Shown one piece after another: positions 36,049 through 45,198 of a DNA stretch of 64,000 nt (the stretch's first letter is position 1; each line of letters opens with the position of its first letter). The notes below the pieces were generated by a model. The model was not told where the DNA came from, ran no database searches, and was given only the letters and a program-made list of their open reading frames with translations. Location of the stretch: the NCBI RefSeq assembly GCF_002886185.1, contig NZ_KZ614146.1, forward strand, positions 2,825,924-2,889,923. Direction: 5' to 3'. The position numbers and the translations under genes were made by a program. Source of the DNA: Salipaludibacillus neizhouensis (GTDB lineage Bacteria; Bacillota; Bacilli; Bacillales; Salisediminibacteriaceae).

Positions 36049-37299
36049 TCATTTCGTATTACGCTCTGTATAGTGGTACTTTTCCTTTATAAATATCACT
36101 CCAATTAAACCAAACATGGAGAAGATTACGGGAGTAAGGAAGCCGTAGTAGTATCCATGACTTATAATACCTGGCGACGACTGGAAATGATCTAACAAAT
36201 ATCCAAAAATACTTGGCAGCAATACTGCACTTAGAAATCCACCTGTGTTCGCAAACCCAGTGACAATGCCAGATTCTGAAATAGGGAAAGATTGGCGAAC
36301 GACTGCAAATGTTAAGGAATTTGATCCAAATCCAAAGCCAATGACGAAGAAAAGAATAACTAGTAAGTAAATTGGTGGATGCTCTTTAAACAAAAGAAAG
36401 ACAGACCAGCACAATAAAACTGTGACATGAAAAACGATGTAAGGCCGTTTAATAGTTTCCAAATAGCTTGAAATCCAACCAATTAAAGGTGCGCCAATAA
36501 GTGCGCCAATAAGACTTACCATAATGATCTGGCTGGCATCTAAGCGCGTCATCCCGTAAACATCCATCATATATGGTACTGCCCACGAACCGATAAATCC
36601 TATATACCCTCCGACAATCCCAAAGTGACAAAAAAACAATGCCCATGCCTGCCGACTCGAAAGTATTCTACGGAGTAAAGCCGTAGTTTTTTCATGTTTT
36701 CTTTTATTTTTTAAAAATACTGATTGTTTTGTTTTTTTCACAAGTACAATGTAAAGAAAAATACTGCATAAACATAAAAGTACTCCGGCTGATAAAAATG
36801 CTCCTCTCCAATCAAGCAAGACAATCAATACAGAGAACGGAACCGTCGCTAAAAGAAAACCAAGACTTCCTGTCATTCCTGCAAAACCAATTAATCGAGT
36901 AAATTCCTTTTCATTAAACCATAGGCTTAAAATTAACACCATATTTACCCAGATTGTCGCATCCCCTATTCCAGTGAGTATTCTAGCAAAAAATAGAACA
37001 AATTCATCTGTACCAAGACTATAAATAATTGTACCTACACCTGTAAGCATGGCACCGATAATCAAGAAAAAATTAGGCCCATAACGATCAGCTAAAATCC
37101 CCAACGGAATTTGCAAACCGGTATATACAAAAAATTGGATACTTGTCACTAATCCAATGGTTGATGCTGTTACACTAAAATCAATCATTAATTGATCTGT
37201 AATTAAACCCGGAGCGGTTCGTTGACTCGACATTAGTAAATAAGTAAACAATACGGAAACAAATATAACCCATCTTAATTTACTATTTTGTTTGTCCAA
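36049..37299 (-). CDS. MFS transporter
   Basis: A 416-residue, 12-helix major facilitator. The loop between helices 2 and 3 carries the family motif GILADRYGPN (about 68-77). Helix 4 and 5 regions include RILTGIGDATIW and GFAGMTGSLG. The central loop is basic (about 190-215). The closest flavour is the organic anion/NarK-like group, but the substrate cannot be read. It starts MDKQNSK after an AGGAGAG site. It lies downstream of composite B2-C2. Confidence 0.85.
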   Translation of the reverse strand: MDKQNSKLRWVIFVSVLFTYLLMSSQRTAPGLITDQLMIDFSVTASTIGLVTSIQFFVYTGLQIPLGILADRYGPNFFLIIGAMLTGVGTIIYSLGTDEFVLFFARILTGIGDATIWVNMVLILSLWFNEKEFTRLIGFAGMTGSLGFLLATVPFSVLIVLLDWRGAFLSAGVLLCLCSIFLYIVLVKKTKQSVFLKNKRKHEKTTALLRRILSSRQAWALFFCHFGIVGGYIGFIGSWAVPYMMDVYGMTRLDASQIIMVSLIGALIGAPLIGWISSYLETIKRPYIVFHVTVLLCWSVFLLFKEHPPIYLLVILFFVIGFGFGSNSLTFAVVRQSFPISESGIVTGFANTGGFLSAVLLPSIFGYLLDHFQSSPGIISHGYYYGFLTPVIFSMFGLIGVIFIKEKYHYTERNTK

Positions 37300-37456
37300 T
37301 AATATCTCTCCTGTAAGCTTTTACCCTATATATATGGGTTTCCTGCTACAGTAGAAACAGTATCTGATTTGAATAGTTTATCTGGCCTTTAATTTGAGTA
37401 GTAAGTGGTTAACCTCCCTCGTTTATGCATGAGCAATTCTTTATCTTCACATACAA

Positions 37457-37485
37457 ATAGCACCGCAAATGCGATGCTTTTAGGT
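37457..37485 (-). terminator. Possible rlmCD terminator
   Basis: On the minus strand AGCAtCGC-ATTT-GCGgTGCT, then ATTTGTATG. The stem is fair and the T run poor. About 80 nt after the rlmCD stop. Confidence 0.4.
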
Positions 37486-37561
37486 ATCCATTTTTACTAC
37501 ATATATTTATACGAACTTTATTCTTCGACTGTGGCTAGAATGCGGTTAGAGTTAATTACAC

Positions 37562-38965
37562 TCATCTTTCCAACAACGCAACTGCTTCAACTTGTGCAGT
37601 CTGTGGGAACATATCCACCGGCTGTAAGCTTTTTAGCTTGTAACCACCCTGAGATAGCTCCTGTACATTCTTAGCTAGTGTTGAAGGGTTACAGGATACA
37701 TAGACAATTCGTTGCGGCTTTGTACGTAGCAAAGTCTTAATTAACGAGTCATCTAATCCACTCCGAGGAGGATCGACAATGACGACGTCAGCTTTCCAAC
37801 CTTCTTTTTCCCATTTAGGAAACCATTCTTCCGCTTTTCCGACTTCATATTTGGCATGGGTGATTCCGTGTGCTTCAGCATTTTTCTCAGCATCCGCAAT
37901 AGACTCGGCGATAACGTCCATGCCGCGAAGCTCTTTCGCTTCTTTCGCTACCCAAAGTCCTATCGTGCCAACACCACAATAGGCATCCACAACATTTTCT
38001 GTTCCTGTTAACTTTGCTGCTTTTTTTGCTGCATTGTAAAGTTTTACCGTCTGAACTGGATTCAGCTGAAAGAAAGCTCGTCCTGATAAATGAAACGTAA
38101 ATTCCTTGATTTTTTCTTCTATCTTTTCTTTCCCCGCTAAAACAATGGTTTCATCACCAAAGACTAGCGATGTTTTTTGACTGTTTATATTTTGCACAAC
38201 AGACGTAATATCTGGTAATCGCCGCTTCAATTCTTCTAAAAACAATTCTTTTCGAGGAAAATCTTTTGTCGATGTGATGAGAACTAATTGATATTCTCCT
38301 GTTTCAAAGCCAACTCTTGTAACAATCGTACGTAAAAACCCGGTTCGTTTCTTTTCTTCGTACACAGAGATATTGAGGTCTTGAACAATTTGCTTTACCA
38401 CTTGGGTGACCGTGTCCGTTTGCTCATGCTGCACAATACATTTATCAATATTAATAAGCTCGTGGCTATTGGAACTATACAATCCAGCCACGACTTTCCC
38501 TTTTCTCACTCCTGCTTGCATTTGACTCTTGTTTCGGTAATTCCAAGGATCCTCCATACCAATCGTATTCTTAAAAGAGATACGATCGAGGTTGATTTTT
38601 GTATACCGTTCAAATGCTTGCCGGACAACATCTTTTTTCTCACGAAGCTGTCCTTCGTAAGAAAGATGTTGGAGCTGACAGCCACCGCAAGCGTCATAAA
38701 TCGGACATGGTGGTTTTATTCTATCTTCGGATTCTTTTCGCCATTTTATAATTTTCCCAGTAGCGAATTTGTGAGATACTTTCACCGCTTCGCAGACCAC
38801 TTCTTCTCCAGGTAATGCCCCGGGTACAAAAACGACTTGCCTCTTAAAAAATCCAACACCTTCCCCATCAATACCTAAACGTTTGATCGTTAATGGGAAT
38901 TGTTGACCTTTTTTTATTTTTAATTCCGTTTCCGGTTTTTTATTGAATTTTCTTGTCTCTTTCAT
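37562..38965 (-). CDS. rlmCD: 23S rRNA (uracil-C5)-methyltransferase
   Basis: A 467-residue RumA-type enzyme; in B. subtilis the single YefA/RlmCD methylates two 23S uridines. An N-terminal TRAM domain (about 13-70) is followed by the iron-sulfur cysteines [10 protein letters not shown], and a Rossmann methyltransferase part with [21 protein letters not shown] and [12 protein letters not shown] (catalytic nucleophile Cys). The ATG at 38965 follows AGAGGTG. An earlier frame start (38998) lacks a ribosome site. Confidence 0.94.
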   Translation of the reverse strand: MKETRKFNKKPETELKIKKGQQFPLTIKRLGIDGEGVGFFKRQVVFVPGALPGEEVVCEAVKVSHKFATGKIIKWRKESEDRIKPPCPIYDACGGCQLQHLSYEGQLREKKDVVRQAFERYTKINLDRISFKNTIGMEDPWNYRNKSQMQAGVRKGKVVAGLYSSNSHELINIDKCIVQHEQTDTVTQVVKQIVQDLNISVYEEKKRTGFLRTIVTRVGFETGEYQLVLITSTKDFPRKELFLEELKRRLPDITSVVQNINSQKTSLVFGDETIVLAGKEKIEEKIKEFTFHLSGRAFFQLNPVQTVKLYNAAKKAAKLTGTENVVDAYCGVGTIGLWVAKEAKELRGMDVIAESIADAEKNAEAHGITHAKYEVGKAEEWFPKWEKEGWKADVVIVDPPRSGLDDSLIKTLLRTKPQRIVYVSCNPSTLAKNVQELSQGGYKLKSLQPVDMFPQTAQVEAVALLER

Positions 38966-39167
38966 TATTTGCACCTCTATTATATTAAACATTAGCACTT
39001 GGTTAAAATTGCATGATCTTTTTCAATAAGACCATAACCACACTCTCAAGGCTTTCTCTTTACACATAATAACATATTTCACAGATTTCCTTAACTTGGC
39101 ATCCCCCATCAGGCACTGCTTCTGTTAAAATAATTTTTGCATAACGTTATAGATAGGAGAGATAATT

Positions 39168-39533
39168 GTGTCCATAGCTACAGATATTGTTTCGCTAAAA
39201 ATCATGTCAGAGGTTTACAAAAAACGAGGTCTTGAAGACTTGTTGAAAATGACTTGCGAATACTTAGAAGACGAAGTTCCTTATATTGATTGGGTCGGTG
39301 TCTACTTTTTCGAGAGAAATGACGAATTGAAATTAATGGCTGCCTCTAATTTAGAAAACGACTTAACTTGGACTTCTAACGGAGAACTAAAATTCCCTTT
39401 AAAAAACTCTAACAATGAAGCAAAAGGCATTATGATCGTCAGAAGTAAAGAAGCCATTGCATTTGATGTCACTGACGTATCAACATTAGAAGCTATCGCC
39501 CAATCACTAGGCGAATTAAGCATGGCTAACTAA
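39168..39533 (+). CDS. Small GAF-domain protein
   Basis: A 121-residue protein that is a single GAF-like domain: YIDWVGVYFFERNDELKLMA in the first half and GIMIVRSKEAIAFDVTDVS, then IAQSLGEL, near the end. The pattern recalls the free methionine-R-sulfoxide reductase group, but I do not see that enzyme's set of cysteines (one Cys only), so it is probably not that enzyme. The GTG start follows ATAGGAGAG. The stop codon TAA is itself part of the end of repeat A8. Confidence 0.78.
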   Translation: MSIATDIVSLKIMSEVYKKRGLEDLLKMTCEYLEDEVPYIDWVGVYFFERNDELKLMAASNLENDLTWTSNGELKFPLKNSNNEAKGIMIVRSKEAIAFDVTDVSTLEAIAQSLGELSMAN

Positions 39534-39660
39534 GAAAAACGGCAGAGCCGTCTTTTCTTAATACAGCGTGATCTTTAAAGCCACCATCATTTAAGCATCA
39601 AGGGCGAACTTCCCTTGATGCTTGTGGCGTAAAGATAGCTGTCAACTTATAAATTCTTAT
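39530..39660 (+). repeat. Repeat A, copy A8 (131 bp)
   Basis: Short form overlapping the GAF gene stop codon. Stem ATCTTTA..GCCAC / GTGGCGTAAAGAT; inner hairpin GCATCAAGGG / CCCTTGATGC where A10 has GTATC / GATAC, a compensated pair. Ends CTAAGAA / TTCTTAT. Confidence 0.92.
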
Positions 39661-39663
39661 TTT

Positions 39664-39712
39664 GTAAGAAAAACGGCATAGCCGTCTTTTATTAAAAGTA
39701 CAGCGCGATCTA
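39664..39712 (+). repeat. Repeat A, copy A9 (head and first stem arm only)
   Basis: It starts 3 bp after A8: GTAAGAAAAACGGCATAGCC, GTCTTTTATT, then AGTACAGCGCGATCT, ending at the pdaA stop codon. On the minus strand the same hairpin reads ACGGC-TAT-GCCGT then TTTTTCTTAC, so it can terminate pdaA. Confidence 0.85.
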
Positions 39713-40534
39713 GTTTCCTTTATCCTTGTCTTTATTAAAAGGTACCTGATCTCTAAAACTCACTTCATTCAAGCTTTTGAACGTATATCCTTCTTCTTTT
39801 AAATCATCGATTACCCGCGAAAGTGCCCCAGCGTTATCACTTGAGACTGAATGTAGAAGTAATACGGACCCCGGATGAATTCTGCTCATGATTTTATCAT
39901 AGGCGTAGTCCGCACCTTTCTGATTCCCTGTTTCCCAATCCACATAAGCGAATGACCAAAATACATTTGTATATCCCATCTCCTGAGTTTTAGCTAGCGT
40001 CCATTCACTAAATGTCCCTCTAGGCGGTCTTAAATAGATCATATCTTCCTGGCCAGTAATCTCCTTGTAAAAATCTTTAATATAATTAAGTTCTCTTTCC
40101 AACCGTTCCTCCGAAATACTCGGTAAACTAGGGTGGTGGTTCGAATGATTACCAACAATATGCCCCTCATCAACCATGCGATTAATTAACTCTGGCTCTT
40201 CGTTCATATAATGTCCTGTAACAAAAAATGCAGCTGGAACCTCTTTTTCTTTTAAAATATCCAAAATATCAGATGTATAGCCATTCTCATATCCATTATC
40301 AAAGGTGATAAATAGTTCCTTTTGTGTGGTATCACCTAGGTAAAATCCGCCATATTTTTCTAGCAGTTCCTGAAAATAAGGTTCTGTAGAGGCAGGTTCG
40401 TTATTTTTACTAGGATTGAAATTCCAATGGTACTCTTTTTTGCTAAGTTCCTCAGCAAAAACCTCGATGTTATTCATCGGCTGTAATGCAAATAAAACTC
40501 CAACAATTAAAATAAACAGTATTTTTTTCCCCAT
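39710..40534 (-). CDS. pdaA: Polysaccharide deacetylase, PdaA type
   Basis: A 274-residue exported enzyme related to the spore-cortex muramic-acid deacetylase PdaA. A signal peptide (about 1-28, ending near VFAEE) is followed by a NodB domain: ITFDNGYENGYTSDILDIL (first catalytic Asp pair), FFVTGHY, GNHSNHHPS (metal His pair), LRPPRGTFSEWT and LLLHSVS. The ATG at 40534 has a weak AAAGTGGG site; a TTG at 40540 is too close to it. PdaA in B. subtilis makes muramic delta-lactam needed for germination. Confidence 0.9.
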   Translation of the reverse strand: MGKKILFILIVGVLFALQPMNNIEVFAEELSKKEYHWNFNPSKNNEPASTEPYFQELLEKYGGFYLGDTTQKELFITFDNGYENGYTSDILDILKEKEVPAAFFVTGHYMNEEPELINRMVDEGHIVGNHSNHHPSLPSISEERLERELNYIKDFYKEITGQEDMIYLRPPRGTFSEWTLAKTQEMGYTNVFWSFAYVDWETGNQKGADYAYDKIMSRIHPGSVLLLHSVSSDNAGALSRVIDDLKEEGYTFKSLNEVSFRDQVPFNKDKDKGN

Positions 40535-40616
40535 AAACAATACCCACTTTCACCAGCTTTTTCTTTATGTTTCTCTATTTTTAAATTTTCATGCATGGCA
40601 AAAGAGGAGTTTATTT

Positions 40617-40673
40617 ATGATTCGCTCATTACTTCTTTTTCTTTCTTATATAATTACGGAAATGCGCATTTAA
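40617..40673 (+). CDS. Possible 18-residue hydrophobic peptide
   Basis: The ATG at 40617 lies 8 nt after a good AGAGGAG site and encodes MIRSLLLFLSYIITEMRI: one short hydrophobic helix with charged ends. It sits alone, divergent from pdaA. It could be a small membrane peptide or chance; only comparison with relatives can tell. Confidence 0.35.
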   Translation: MIRSLLLFLSYIITEMRI

Positions 40674-40723
40674 GACTGTAAGCAACAACTTCGAGGAAGA
40701 CTTATCAAGGAGCTAAACCTCTC

Positions 40724-41368
40724 TCAATAAGCTACCGGAGTTTCTGGTGTTACACCTTCTTCATACTCCAGATGATCTGTACGGTTTGTAAAGTGAATCT
40801 TAGCATGGCCTGTCGGTTCCATTGTAATTTTAGTAATCCCAGTATTTCCTATAATGAAAGGTATCTCGAGTTCATGCCATTTACGACCTGCAATGAGAAA
40901 CATTAGCATAATACTGATAAAACCTCCGTGAGAAACAATAGCTACTGTTTTTCCGGCATGATTGTCGAGTAATTTTTCAACTACCTTTTCACATCTGTTT
41001 GAAATTTCATCGAGAGTTTCTGTTCCTTTAATGCCAGAAGTTAAAAGCATATTAGGTTGTAAATTTGGAAACTCTTCATACATTTGATCTCTTGTTTTTC
41101 CTTGTAACGGACCTAAGCCAATTTCTCTGACCATTTGTGAACTTTCCACTTTCTTTGAATGATGTTTAGCAATTGCCTCGCATGTTTTAACTGCTCTACC
41201 CAAATCACTAGTGATAAAATGATCTATGTTTACATTGGATAACGCTTTGCCTGCTAATTTAATTTGTTTTTCACCTAAGCTCGAAAGTGGAAATTCCGCG
41301 TGTCCTTGAATAATACCTTTTAAGTTTGCTTCAGACTGTCCGTGCCTTATAAAGTAAACGGTTATCAT
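40724..41368 (-). CDS. Histidine phosphatase family protein
   Basis: A 214-residue phosphoglycerate-mutase-fold phosphatase. FIRHGQSEANLKGIIQG carries the catalytic His and Arg; TSDLGRAVKTCEAI, EIGLGPLQGK and VSHGGFI hold the second Arg, the Glu and the second His. The substrate is not clear (phosphosugar or nucleotide type). The ATG follows GGAAGGA with a slightly long spacing. Confidence 0.88.
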   Translation of the reverse strand: MITVYFIRHGQSEANLKGIIQGHAEFPLSSLGEKQIKLAGKALSNVNIDHFITSDLGRAVKTCEAIAKHHSKKVESSQMVREIGLGPLQGKTRDQMYEEFPNLQPNMLLTSGIKGTETLDEISNRCEKVVEKLLDNHAGKTVAIVSHGGFISIMLMFLIAGRKWHELEIPFIIGNTGITKITMEPTGHAKIHFTNRTDHLEYEEGVTPETPVAY

Positions 41369-41482
41369 ATGTAAGACGTCCTTCCTAGGTTTCTAATATA
41401 CTAATCTGTTTTTCTATTATCTAGGTTAGTGTAATATTCTACAAGCTATCCAACGTAATTAAATATACCGTTTGACATACAA

Positions 41483-41513
41483 ATAGGTTGCCTTGCAGAA
41501 CAAGGCAACCTAT
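41483..41513 (-). terminator. Terminator of the SE1561-like gene
   Basis: GGTTGCCTTG / CAAGGCAACC with a 5-nt loop; TATTTG follows on the minus strand. It may also work on the plus strand. Confidence 0.8.
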
Positions 41514-41521
41514 TCATTCGA

Positions 41522-41701
41522 TTATTCAAACTCACGACGATGCTTTTGGCATTCCTCTTCTAATTCATCCAGCTTAGTAATAATCCGATCTATATCTTCT
41601 ACACCTGTTTTTTCAGGATCTAATTCATCTAAGGAATTCACTAAATTCTCCATTCTTTCATGTAAAGCACTTAATCTCTCTGTTTTTCCTGAATTCTCCA
41701 T
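41522..41701 (-). CDS. SE1561-like small protein
   Basis: A 59-residue acidic helical protein: MENSGKTERLSALHERMENL, then LDPEKTGVEDIDRIITKLDE and EECQKHRREFE. The pattern matches the small Firmicutes family named after Staphylococcus SE1561. The ATG has AGAAAGGAG upstream. Function unknown. It is divergent from yfkAB. Confidence 0.72.
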   Translation of the reverse strand: MENSGKTERLSALHERMENLVNSLDELDPEKTGVEDIDRIITKLDELEEECQKHRREFE

Positions 41702-41869
41702 TATAATCTCCTTTCTTGTTACATTCTTTGTTTATCATCATATTTTAACAGAATGCCCAAAAAGCGCACAATAAAATCCATTATTTTCTTTGTAAGCATT
41801 CTATTATGGTGATTATTCCTGTAATATGAAGAACGGTTGTTTTGTTTTGTGAAAGGAGTGGAAACAAAA

Positions 41870-43000
41870 ATGAAGTCAGTAATGCAAGAAATAAATCCTT
41901 CTTATGATCCATGGGAGGCTTACCTTGACATAAAAGAATACGGGAAAGCACAGCTTACAAATATTGAATTTACTACTACGAATTTATGTAATATGCGCTG
42001 TGAGCACTGTGCGGTTGGATATTCGCTACAGACAAAGGATCCTGATACTCTCCCATTAGAACTTTTCATAAAAAAATTAGAGGAAATTCCTCATTTAAGA
42101 GCGTTAAGTATTACTGGTGGAGAGCCCATGCTTTCAATAAAATCCGTTAAAAATTACGTCGTTCCACTGTTAAAATACGCACATGAACGAGGCGCACGAA
42201 CGCAAATTAACTCCAATTTAACGATGCCTATTGAAAGATACGATTTAATCGTGCCCTATTTAGATGTTTTGCACATTTCTCATAATTATGGAAGTGTTGA
42301 TGACTTTACCGATATAGGGTTTGCTGTCATGGAGCGGAAGCCCTCTATAGAACAAAGACAAATGTACTTTGATCGAATGGTTGAAAACGGAAAAAACCTC
42401 TCGAAACGTGGAGTTCTAATCTCTGCTGAAACAATGTTAAACAAACGAACATTACCTCATTTGGAGAGAATACACGACCAAGTTATTGAAATGGGTTGTA
42501 AAAGGCATGAGATACACCCTATGTACCCAACAAGCTTTGCGAGTAACCTGTCTATCGCTACTCTAAAAGAAATCAGGGAAGGGATTCATAGATTATTGGA
42601 CCATCGGAACAAAGATACATGGATGCTGTTTGGAACACTTCCTTTTTACCCTTGCAACGATGATAAAGAGGACCAATCTTTGATTTCCCGGTTATTTACC
42701 GAAAAAAATGTTACCGTCAGAAATGATCCGGATGGCCGTTCTCGTCTCAATGTCAATATATTTGATGGTGGCATTCACGTAACTGACTTTACCGTCGCAG
42801 GTTCTTTAGGCAATATCCAGGAGCAAACATTACAACAGGCATTTGATAATTGGCGCTCTACAGAGATTGCTCAATCGATTGATTGTCATTGCCCGGCTGC
42901 TGAATGTCTAGGTCCGAATCTACTCGTAAGAGACGCGTATTATAAAGATATCGATTTTATGAGCCGATCTGCGAATGTAACTAAGACTCCATTAGAGTAA
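41870..43000 (+). CDS. yfkAB: Radical SAM / CxCxxxxC protein YfkAB
   Basis: A 376-residue radical SAM enzyme. The CxxxCxxC cluster site is CNMRCEHC (about 42-49) and the SAM-binding ITGGEPM is at about 87. The C-terminal IDCHCPAAECLG holds the CxCxxxxC motif that names this family and probably binds a second metal centre. The reaction is unknown. The ATG at 41870 has GAAAGGAG upstream. In B. subtilis the gene lies near yfkD, as it does here with the xyl locus between. Confidence 0.92.
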   Translation: MKSVMQEINPSYDPWEAYLDIKEYGKAQLTNIEFTTTNLCNMRCEHCAVGYSLQTKDPDTLPLELFIKKLEEIPHLRALSITGGEPMLSIKSVKNYVVPLLKYAHERGARTQINSNLTMPIERYDLIVPYLDVLHISHNYGSVDDFTDIGFAVMERKPSIEQRQMYFDRMVENGKNLSKRGVLISAETMLNKRTLPHLERIHDQVIEMGCKRHEIHPMYPTSFASNLSIATLKEIREGIHRLLDHRNKDTWMLFGTLPFYPCNDDKEDQSLISRLFTEKNVTVRNDPDGRSRLNVNIFDGGIHVTDFTVAGSLGNIQEQTLQQAFDNWRSTEIAQSIDCHCPAAECLGPNLLVRDAYYKDIDFMSRSANVTKTPLE

Positions 43001-43048
43001 AAAAACTGCTTTTATAATAACTGGTTATGTTACCCTAAACAAAATTTT

Positions 43049-43090
43049 TAAAACCTGTCTCACAATGAATACTGTAAGACAGGTTTTTTA
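43049..43090. terminator. Bidirectional terminator yfkAB / xylB
   Basis: AAACCTGTCT / AGACAGGTTT stem with a 16-nt loop between convergent genes, with T runs on both strands. Confidence 0.85.
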
Positions 43091-43091
43091 G

Positions 43092-44585
43092 TTACCTAAA
43101 CGGCACCAATTCCTTATTTATTTGTTTCGTTTGTGGATAAACATCCTTATAGATATTGAATAATTTTTTATACGTCTCCACGTTCTCAGAAGAAGGAGTA
43201 TACGTATCACTTGTTTCTACAAACTGTTGAGCACAATCTTTTAATGATGGAAACCAGCCTAGTCCATAAGCAGCAAGCATCGCTGCTCCCATACCAGGTC
43301 CTTGCTCGTTTTTGAGTTTCACGACTTCCGCATTAAAAACATCAGCCTGCATTTGAAGCCATAACTCACTCTTGGCTCCACCACCTATGGAAATCACTTT
43401 ATCGACGGTTTTTCCATGCTCACGAAAAACTTCCACTGTTTCATTTAAAGACAAAGTAATTCCCTCGATCACTGCTCTCGCGAAATCTCCTAAAGTATGT
43501 GTTGCTTGCATCCCAATAAAGCTACCTCTTATATCTGCATCAGCATGAGGTGTTCTTTCTCCAACAATATATGGCGTAAAGATCAAGCCTTTAGCACCTG
43601 CGGGAGATTCACTTGCAGAAGCAAGGATTTGTTCAAATGACTGATCGGCCGCAAATGTGTCTTTAAACCAGCTTAAACTATAACCCGCAGCCAATGTAAC
43701 ACCCATAGTATAAAAAGCTGACTCTTCACCATGATTAAAATAATGAACTTTTCCGCCAAAATCTTTTGTACCTTCTTCTTCATAAGATAATACGACTCCT
43801 GAAGTTCCTGTACTGCAAAGAGTTACCCCGTCTTCAAGAATGCCAGAACCTATAGCACCACATGCGTTATCTGCTCCACCGGCAAATACACTAACACTTG
43901 CTGCCAGACCACATTGATCTGCTATTTCTTCGCTTACGTTCCCTACATTTGCATGCGAAGCAACAAGAGGTGGACACAATTCAAAGGAAATTCCTACTTT
44001 TTCACAAATTTGCTTGCTCCACTTTTTCTCCGCTACGTCCAACAATAACGTTCCAGCTGCATCTGAATACTCCATCTGTATTTCACCGGTTAAACGATAT
44101 CTCAAATAATCCTTCGGAAGCACAAAGGATGCTGCTTTTGCAAAAACTTTTGGTTCATTTTTTTTCACCCACAACAATTTTGGTAGCGTGAAGCCTTCCA
44201 AAGCTGGGTTCTTTGTAATGCTATGTAGCGTTTCGATCCCGACTTTTTCTTCAATTTCTCTACATTCCTCGGTAGTACGTGTATCATTCCACAACATAGC
44301 GTGACGAAGTGGTTTATTGTTTTCATCGAGTAAAACAAGCCCGTGCATTTGTCCCGAAAAACTCATGCCTTCAATTCTATCCGCATCTTTCATCGTATGA
44401 GTAAGATCTTTTATTGCAGCAATTGTTTGCTTGACCCATTTTTCCGGATCCTGTTCGCTGTAACCTGATTTTTCTTGTATGAGCGGGTATTCCTTTGATG
44501 TTTCTTTAACAACTGTTCCTTCTTTATTAACAAGAAGTGCTTTTACGGCACTCGTTCCTAAATCGATTCCAATTACATAGCTCAT
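43092..44585 (-). CDS. xylB: Xylulokinase
   Basis: A 497-residue FGGY-family kinase that phosphorylates D-xylulose. Seen: GIDLGTSAVKALLV (phosphate loop), SFSGQMHGLV, MLWNDTRT, VFAGGADNACGAIGSG and the family signature near VISIGGGAKSELWLQMQAD. A GGGAGG site precedes the ATG. In B. subtilis xylA and xylB are adjacent; here a gap of about 610 bp holding composite B3-C3 separates them, which may affect cotranscription. Confidence 0.95.
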   Translation of the reverse strand: MSYVIGIDLGTSAVKALLVNKEGTVVKETSKEYPLIQEKSGYSEQDPEKWVKQTIAAIKDLTHTMKDADRIEGMSFSGQMHGLVLLDENNKPLRHAMLWNDTRTTEECREIEEKVGIETLHSITKNPALEGFTLPKLLWVKKNEPKVFAKAASFVLPKDYLRYRLTGEIQMEYSDAAGTLLLDVAEKKWSKQICEKVGISFELCPPLVASHANVGNVSEEIADQCGLAASVSVFAGGADNACGAIGSGILEDGVTLCSTGTSGVVLSYEEEGTKDFGGKVHYFNHGEESAFYTMGVTLAAGYSLSWFKDTFAADQSFEQILASASESPAGAKGLIFTPYIVGERTPHADADIRGSFIGMQATHTLGDFARAVIEGITLSLNETVEVFREHGKTVDKVISIGGGAKSELWLQMQADVFNAEVVKLKNEQGPGMGAAMLAAYGLGWFPSLKDCAQQFVETSDTYTPSSENVETYKKLFNIYKDVYPQTKQINKELVPFR

Positions 44586-44599
44586 CTATTTTTTCCTCC

Positions 44600-44652
44600 C
44601 TAAAAAAATTTAGTGCCTTTTTTTCTATTTTGTTGCTTTATTGTCTCGGAAA
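44600..44652 (+). repeat. Head of composite B3-C3
   Basis: CTAAAAAAATTTAGTGCCTT is a decayed head (no clear hairpin), followed by TCTATTTTGTTGCTTTATTG, shared with composite B2-C2. It starts just upstream of the xylB ribosome site. Confidence 0.5.
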
Positions 44653-44779
44653 GTTGTTTGGAAGAATTACCGCTCCCTTTCCGTGGATGATCTGCGAGCC
44701 TCCTCGAGCAAACGAACGCTCTGCGGGGTCTCGCTTGGATCATTCTTCCACAGGAGTCTCGCGGATTCTTCCAAACAAG
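44653..44779. repeat. Repeat B, copy B3
   Basis: GTTGTTTGGAAGAATTACCG ... GCGGATTCTTCCAAACAA ends; internal pairs GTGGATGATC / GATCATTCTTCCAC, GCGAG / CTCGC and GAGC / GCTC tip. Confidence 0.88.
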
Positions 44780-44819
44780 AATCTTTTAGAAAATCTGTCT
44801 AACCAGGCTTTCTATTTTT

Positions 44820-45013
44820 GAACAAATAACTCGAAATAGCGAAGGCGGCGACTCCTGCGGGAAAAGCAATAGCTGAAGACCCCGCAGGGACGAATTTTCC
44901 CGAGGAGGCTGAAGCATTGCCCGCGGAAAGCGTCCGCCTAGAGCGGATTCGAACACCTCTGTTCAAAATAAAACAACAATATCTCTAAAACTAAGAATTT
45001 TATAAATTATTTA
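44820..45013 (+). repeat. Repeat C, copy C3, with tail
   Basis: C module 44820-44968, spaced 40 bp from B3. The flank continues to AATTTTATAAATTATT (about 44998-45013), the same tail that closes repeat A copies (AATTTTATAAATTCTTAT). Confidence 0.85.
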
Positions 45014-45054
45014 CTCTTAATAAAAACTCATTGCATTATCTTACCGCTATGTAA

Positions 45055-45088
45055 AATCAGACAGCTATGTAAACTGTCTGATCTTTTT
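45055..45088. terminator. Terminator-like hairpin after xylA
   Basis: ATCAGACAG / CTGTCTGAT with a 9-nt loop. CTTTTTA follows on the plus strand, and TTTTAC on the minus strand (xylA direction). Confidence 0.6.
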
Positions 45089-45198
45089 ACTTTTCATTAT
45101 TAGCTATTCCATAACTTTATGATATTCCTCAAATTCGCTAAAGTCTGATACTTTCGCTAGTTGACAGAACTCAAAAAACAACTAATTTAACGAAAATT

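Noticed and set aside
37405-37674. 89-codon frame before rlmCD end
   Set aside because: It overlaps rlmCD in antisense and shows no coding features.
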